Shown: positions 59,941 to 64,000 of the stretch, one piece after another
Numbering within the stretch: the stretch's first letter is position 1
Layout of the letters: every line of letters begins with the position of its first letter
Origin: Caballeronia turbans
GTDB taxonomy: Bacteria > Pseudomonadota > Gammaproteobacteria > Burkholderiales > Burkholderiaceae
Length of the DNA: 64,000 nt
Assembly: GCA_001544655.2 (NCBI GenBank)
Contig: FCOD02000002.1
Coordinates: 418,244 to 482,243, forward strand
Direction of reading: 5' to 3'
Translations under genes and position numbers: made by a program
The notes under the pieces: model-generated
Databases searched by the model: none
The model's input: only the letters and a program-made list of their open reading frames with translations
What the model was told of the DNA's origin: nothing

Positions 59941-60654
59941 ATGAATCTCACTGATTTCAAGGTCCTGACGTTCGATGTCGTCGGCACGCTGATCAACTTC
60001 GAAAAGGGCGTGCTGGATTCTGTGCGCCGGCTGGGCGGCCCGAAGGCAAAGGACTTGACCGATGATCAGATCTTCGCGCCGTATATGGACGGCCGTGCGA
60101 AGCATCCGGGCCGTTCGAGCCATGAGATGGCGAACGTCTATCTGTACCTCGCGAAACAACTCGGCTTGCCCGAAGATGCGCAAGCCGCCGCAGCATTTCA
60201 GCGCGATGTCCTCGAATGGCCCGCGTTCGAGGACTCCGTCGCTGCATTGAAGCGGCTGCGCAAGCACTTCCGTCTCGTGGCGATGACCAATGCGGATCGC
60301 GTCGCGTTGTCGGCTTATACGCACACGCTCGGCAATCCGTTCGACGATACCGTGTGCTGCGATGAAACTGGCGTCGCGAAGCCCGATCCGCAATTCTTCG
60401 CCTATAACCGCGGACGTCAGGCGGCGTTTGGCTACAAGTTCGAGGAGATTCTTCATACGGCGCAGAGCCAGTATCACGATATCGGCATCGCGACGAAGCT
60501 GGGCTATGCAACGTGCTGGATCGAGCGGCGTCAGGGCATGAAGGGCTTCGGCGCGACGCCGGTGCCCGAGGCAGTCACCACGCCGACCTGGAAGTTCGCG
60601 ACGCTGGCCGCGCTCGCGGATGCCGTCGACGACGAAGTACGCGCCGTCGCCTGA
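59941..60654 (+). CDS. HAD-superfamily hydrolase, haloacid dehalogenase type II-like
   Basis: A 237-residue protein. Motif I FDVVGTLINFEKG (Asp12), motif II VAMTNADR, motif III Lys in GVAKPDPQFFAY, and a motif IV region QSQYHDIGIATKLGYATCW. These agree with the L-2-haloacid dehalogenase/phosphatase group. Placed between an ABC ATPase and an amine oxidoreductase gene, it likely acts on an intermediate of that pathway rather than on haloacids. Confidence 0.87.
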   Translation: MNLTDFKVLTFDVVGTLINFEKGVLDSVRRLGGPKAKDLTDDQIFAPYMDGRAKHPGRSSHEMANVYLYLAKQLGLPEDAQAAAAFQRDVLEWPAFEDSVAALKRLRKHFRLVAMTNADRVALSAYTHTLGNPFDDTVCCDETGVAKPDPQFFAYNRGRQAAFGYKFEEILHTAQSQYHDIGIATKLGYATCWIERRQGMKGFGATPVPEAVTTPTWKFATLAALADAVDDEVRAVA

Positions 60655-60656
60655 CA

Positions 60657-61991
60657 ATGCGCACCCCAACCATGGCATCGCGCCCGCAACCCGAATCGCT
60701 ATGGCGGGCGATGGCCGCGCGCGTGCCCGTGATGGACGCGCCGGTCAGCACGGGCGCGCCGCTGGCACGCGACATCGATGTGGAGGTGGCGATCATCGGC
60801 GCGGGTTATTCGGGCCTGAGCGCCGCATACGCGCTGCAAAAGCGCGGCGTCGAATGCGCGGTGCTCGACGCGAATCCGGTCGGCTGGGGCGCGAGCGGGC
60901 GCAATGGCGGCGTGGTGTCGTCGAAGTTCCGGCTGTCTTTTCCGGCCATCGCGGGCGCGCATGGCATCGATGTGGCCAAGCGCATGCATCGGCTCGCACA
61001 TGACGGCGTGCGTGCGGTCGAGGCGTTCATCGACGAATTCAAGCTGACGCGCGTGCAATTCGAGCACACGGGCAGCTTGCGCTGCGCGCATACGGAGCGC
61101 GCGCTCTCATCGATCTGTGCCGAAGCGGACTGGGTGCGCACGATGCTCGGCGATGCTTCGATGACCGTGCAGTCTCACGCGCAAGTGCAGCATGAGACGG
61201 GCGCGAAGGGTTTCGTCGGCGGCGTGCTGAGCGCGGATGCGGGCACGATTCTGCCGCTCGAATACGTACGCGGCATAGCGGCGGGCCTGACCACGCGCGG
61301 CGTGCCGATCTACGAAGCGACACCGGTGATCGACATGGCGCGCGCGCAAGACGGCCGCGTGCTTTTGCGGGCGCCAGGCGGGGCGGTGCGCGCGAAGCAG
61401 GTGATCGTCGCCACGAACGCGTACTCGAATCTGACCGACGCCACGGCTTCCTATCATCGTGAACTGGTGCCGTTCAGAAGCGCGATGATCGCAACGGCGC
61501 CGCTGTCGCCTGAGCTCGATTCGCAACTCATGGTGCATCGTCGCAGCTATACGGAAACGCGCCGCATGATGAAGTGGTTCCGTAAAGTCGATGGCCGCGT
61601 GCTCTTCGGCGGACGCGATGCATTCGGCAAGGAAGGCGAGCCGACCGGGTTCGACGCGCTGCAACGCGCAATGGTCGCGCTCTTTCCGCAATTGAAGGAT
61701 GTGGCGGTGGAATATCGCTGGTCGGGTTATGTCGGCATGACGTTCAACGCGCTGCCGCATGTCGGCCGCAGCGACGACGCCACCACATTCTGTCTGGGCT
61801 ACAACGGCACGGGCGTCGCGATGGCGAGCCTCATCGGCCAGCACGCGGCGGCGCTGGCGCTCGGCGACAAAGCGGAGCTGGCGATGCTCGCACAAGACGG
61901 CTTGCGGCCCGTGCCGTTCCATGCGCTGCGCGCGCCGGGCGTGAGGCTCGTCGCCGCGTGGTATCAGTTTCTCGACGCCGTGGGTGCATGA
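60657..61991 (+). CDS. FAD-dependent amine oxidoreductase (DAO / gamma-glutamylputrescine oxidase type)
   Basis: A 444-residue protein with VAIIGAGYSGLSAAYALQ near the N-terminus, NPVGWGASGRNGGVVSS, and a C-terminal LGYNGTGVAMASLIGQ. This is the DAO family layout of PuuB-like gamma-glutamylputrescine oxidases. It would oxidise an amine to an aldehyde, and an aldehyde dehydrogenase gene follows at 63714. ATG 60657 is 2 bases after the HAD stop; ATG 60672 is an alternative. Confidence 0.89.
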   Translation: MRTPTMASRPQPESLWRAMAARVPVMDAPVSTGAPLARDIDVEVAIIGAGYSGLSAAYALQKRGVECAVLDANPVGWGASGRNGGVVSSKFRLSFPAIAGAHGIDVAKRMHRLAHDGVRAVEAFIDEFKLTRVQFEHTGSLRCAHTERALSSICAEADWVRTMLGDASMTVQSHAQVQHETGAKGFVGGVLSADAGTILPLEYVRGIAAGLTTRGVPIYEATPVIDMARAQDGRVLLRAPGGAVRAKQVIVATNAYSNLTDATASYHRELVPFRSAMIATAPLSPELDSQLMVHRRSYTETRRMMKWFRKVDGRVLFGGRDAFGKEGEPTGFDALQRAMVALFPQLKDVAVEYRWSGYVGMTFNALPHVGRSDDATTFCLGYNGTGVAMASLIGQHAAALALGDKAELAMLAQDGLRPVPFHALRAPGVRLVAAWYQFLDAVGA

Positions 61992-62899
61992 TGACGACAG
62001 CCAAACGGATTCTCCAGGACACCGCCGTGATGCAAGCCGCGACGATCGACCCTTCGATGCGCCATCAGCGTCGTGAAGATCGCGCGATGCTGCTGTTGAT
62101 GGTGCCCGCGCTGCTCGTGGTCGTCGTGCTGCTCGTGGCGCCGCTCGTATGGTTGTCGTGGCAGTCCTTCTATCACGATGGCGTGTTGTCGCTCGCGAAC
62201 TACAGGCGCGTCTTCACGGGCGCGTATCTCGACACATTTCTGCTGACGTTCAAGCTGAGCGTCATCGTGACGGCCATCACGCTATTGCTTGGCTATCCGG
62301 TCGCGTACTTCGCGGCATCGATATCGCCGCGATGGAGCGCGCTCGTGCTCGGCATGGTGATCCTGCCGTTCTGGACCAGCGTGCTCGTGCGCACCTACGC
62401 ATGGCTCGTGCTGTTGCAACGCACAGGCCTCATCAACAAGGCGCTGATCGGTGCGGGCCTGATCGACCGGCCGTTGCAGCTTTCATATAACCAGTTCGGC
62501 ACCATCATCGCAATGGTGCATATCCTTCTGCCGTTCATGGTGCTGCCTCTCTATTCCGCGATGCAGAAGATTCCGCCGAATCTCTCGCAGGCGGGCGCGA
62601 GTCTCGGCGGATCGCCGTTGCATGTGTTCTGGCGCGTGTTCCTGCCGCTGTCGATGAGCGGCGTGCTCGCGGGCGTGACGCTCGTGTTCGTGCTATGCCT
62701 CGGCTTCTACATCACGCCGGAACTAATGGGTGGCGGCAAGTCGATGATGGTGTCGATGATCGTGAGCCGCAACGTCGAGATCTACAACAGCTGGGGCGCG
62801 GCGAGTTCGGTGAGCGTGGTGCTGCTCATCTGCGTGTTCGCGATCTTCTACGGCGTGAGCCGCGTGATTCCGCTCGAAAAGACGCTGGGGGCGAAATGA
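61988..62899 (+). CDS. ABC transporter permease (PotB-type)
   Basis: A 303-residue integral membrane protein with six helices. It carries the EAA-like loop SLGGSPLHVFWRVFLPLS that contacts the ATPase. LVLLQRTGLINKALIGAGL precedes it, as usual in spermidine/putrescine PotB. Start ATG 61988 overlaps the preceding stop by 4 bases, so it is translationally coupled. Confidence 0.92.
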   Translation: MMTTAKRILQDTAVMQAATIDPSMRHQRREDRAMLLLMVPALLVVVVLLVAPLVWLSWQSFYHDGVLSLANYRRVFTGAYLDTFLLTFKLSVIVTAITLLLGYPVAYFAASISPRWSALVLGMVILPFWTSVLVRTYAWLVLLQRTGLINKALIGAGLIDRPLQLSYNQFGTIIAMVHILLPFMVLPLYSAMQKIPPNLSQAGASLGGSPLHVFWRVFLPLSMSGVLAGVTLVFVLCLGFYITPELMGGGKSMMVSMIVSRNVEIYNSWGAASSVSVVLLICVFAIFYGVSRVIPLEKTLGAK

Positions 62900-63693
62900 A
62901 CCCGATATCGTTTGGCCGCGTGACCCTGGGCGCAACGGTGATGCTGATACTCGCGTTTCTGATGATTCCGGTGATCATCGTCGTGCCGCTTTCTTTTTCC
63001 GACGCGCGCTTCCTGACGTTTCCCCCGCCGGCATATTCGTTGCGCTGGTATCACACGTTCTTCGATAACCCCGCGTGGATCGATGCCGCCAAGACCACGT
63101 TCGCAGCTTCGACGTGCGCGGCGCTCATCGCGACGCCGGTCGGCGTCGCGGCGGCTTATGGCATTCAGTACGGATCGCACTGGTCCTTGCGCTATCTGCG
63201 ACCGCTGTTGATGCTGCCTTTGATGGTGCCGATCATCATCGTAGCGGTGGGCGTGTTCTTCGTATTCACGCAGATGGGTTATGTGAACACGCTCGGCGGC
63301 CTCATCATCGCGGATACGATGCTCGGTTTGCCTTATGTGCTGATTTCCGTCGGCGCGGATTTGCGCACGTTCGATCGCACGCAGGAGATGGTCGCGCGCA
63401 GTCTCGGCATGAACCGCTTTCGCGCATTCATGGCGGTGACGCTGCCGCAGATCAAGGCCAGCGTGATTTCCGGCGCGGTGTTCGTGTTCATTCAGGCGCT
63501 CGATGAAACCGTCGTTGCGCTGTTCATTTCCGGCGGCAATAATCAGACGCTTACGCGCCGCATGTTCGTGACGTTGCGCGATGAAATCGATCCGACCATC
63601 GCCGCCATCAGCACGATGCTGACGGCGCTGACCTTGTGCCTCGTGATGATCGTCGTCGTGAGCAGGCGTTCATCGTCGGCCGCGCGGGCCTGA
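62896..63693 (+). CDS. ABC transporter permease (PotC-type)
   Basis: A 265-residue membrane protein with six helices and the EAA loop SLGMNRFRAFMAVTLPQIK. It has an N-terminal PLSFSDARFLTFPPPAYSLRWY (two parts) as in PotC-like permeases. It overlaps the PotB-like gene by 4 bases; the pair forms the membrane channel of the importer. No periplasmic binding-protein gene is present in the window. Confidence 0.92.
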   Translation: MNPISFGRVTLGATVMLILAFLMIPVIIVVPLSFSDARFLTFPPPAYSLRWYHTFFDNPAWIDAAKTTFAASTCAALIATPVGVAAAYGIQYGSHWSLRYLRPLLMLPLMVPIIIVAVGVFFVFTQMGYVNTLGGLIIADTMLGLPYVLISVGADLRTFDRTQEMVARSLGMNRFRAFMAVTLPQIKASVISGAVFVFIQALDETVVALFISGGNNQTLTRRMFVTLRDEIDPTIAAISTMLTALTLCLVMIVVVSRRSSSAARA

Positions 63694-63713
63694 CTCTTTC
63701 GCTACGGAAAAAC

Positions 63714-64000
63714 ATGCGACATCTACAGCAGTTCTATATCGACGGCGAATGGGTCGAGCCTTTCGGCAGCATGCGTTTGCCCGTCATCGATCCATCGACC
63801 GAAGAAGCGATCGGCGAAGTCGCGCTCGGCGATGCACGCGATGTGGATCGCGCGGTGGCAGCGGCGCGGCGCGCGTTCGTGTCGTTCTCGCAGACGCGCG
63901 TGGCAGAGCGCGTCGCGTTGCTCCAGCGTCTGCTCGAAGCGTATCTCGCGCGTTACGACGAGATGGCCCAAGTCATCTCGCGCGAGATCGGCGCGCCGGC
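63714..64000 (+). CDS. Aldehyde dehydrogenase family protein, N-terminal part (cut by window end)
   Basis: Only the first ~95 residues are present; the gene continues beyond base 64000. QFYIDGEWVEP and PVIDPSTEEAIGEVALGDARDVD are typical of the NAD(P)-dependent aldehyde dehydrogenase N-terminus. Following an amine oxidoreductase gene, it probably oxidises the aldehyde product to the acid. The catalytic Cys and Glu lie outside the window. Confidence 0.9.
   Translation, partial: MRHLQQFYIDGEWVEPFGSMRLPVIDPSTEEAIGEVALGDARDVDRAVAAARRAFVSFSQTRVAERVALLQRLLEAYLARYDEMAQVISREIGAP

Noticed and set aside
1-64000. tRNA, rRNA, CRISPR arrays, insertion sequences, phage genes
   Set aside because: Looked for and not found: no cloverleaf-like sequence, regular spaced repeats, transposase motifs or integrase motifs were recognised.

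Overview
This window is high-GC, densely coded chromosomal sequence from a beta-proteobacterium of the order Burkholderiales. A Paraburkholderia or Caballeronia-like organism is most likely. The reasons are the many LysR regulators and MFS carriers, DUF4148 and DUF3300/DUF2950 proteins, two general porins of the Burkholderia type with an SSVTLYG mature N-terminus, an aryl-polyene cluster, and a membrane PQQ dehydrogenase. The species assignment is inference. No rRNA, tRNA, CRISPR array, insertion sequence or phage gene was recognised.

Layout. 0-2.5 kb: the end of a drug or aromatic-acid efflux operon (TolC-type outer membrane protein, HlyD/EmrA-type adaptor, DUF2955 membrane protein). 2.7-8.1 kb: a group of secreted or envelope proteins (small Lys/Ala-rich exported proteins, the DUF3300/DUF2950 pair, a PRC-barrel protein). 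8.3-24.4 kb: a large catabolic locus. Its minus-strand genes encode, in transcription order, UbiX, an FAD aromatic monooxygenase, a VOC protein, fumarylacetoacetase, an alpha/beta hydrolase, a molybdenum hydroxylase (M, G, S and L components), an enoyl-CoA hydratase-like enzyme, a UbiD decarboxylase and a LysR regulator. Divergent genes encode a porin and an aromatic-acid MFS importer, followed by a flavin reductase. The substrate is not recognisable; this is the best candidate for an undescribed pathway. 24.6-26.2 kb: a membrane protein and a UbiE-like methyltransferase.

26.2-42.0 kb: an aryl-polyene (APE/xanthomonadin-type) biosynthetic cluster in two divergent operons. It carries two ketosynthase-fold proteins, dehydratase, ketoreductase, ACP, an AMP-ligase fused to a dehydratase-like hotdog domain, an MMPL exporter, a LolA-like carrier, two acyltransferases, a glycosyltransferase, a polysaccharide deacetylase, a methyltransferase, an OmpV-type outer membrane protein and a flavin-dependent halogenase-like protein with an intact W-x-W-x-I-P motif.

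42.0-47.3 kb: a two-component system, with two nearly identical ~75-bp upstream elements that each carry a 10-bp-spaced GTATC direct repeat, in front of a thioredoxin gene and a DUF4148 gene. Another small secreted protein, Ohr and a LysR regulator follow. 47.4-53.5 kb: four MFS carriers and a LysR regulator. 53.8-57.4 kb: a porin and a membrane PQQ dehydrogenase. 57.8-64.0 kb: LysR plus a polyamine-type ABC uptake and oxidation operon (ATPase, HAD protein, amine oxidoreductase, two permeases, aldehyde dehydrogenase cut by the window end).

Many genes are coupled by 1-8 bp stop/start overlaps, so most blocks are real operons. Start sites were chosen from Shine-Dalgarno sequences, signal peptides and overlaps. 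Several open frames run far upstream of the chosen starts because stop codons are rare at this GC content.
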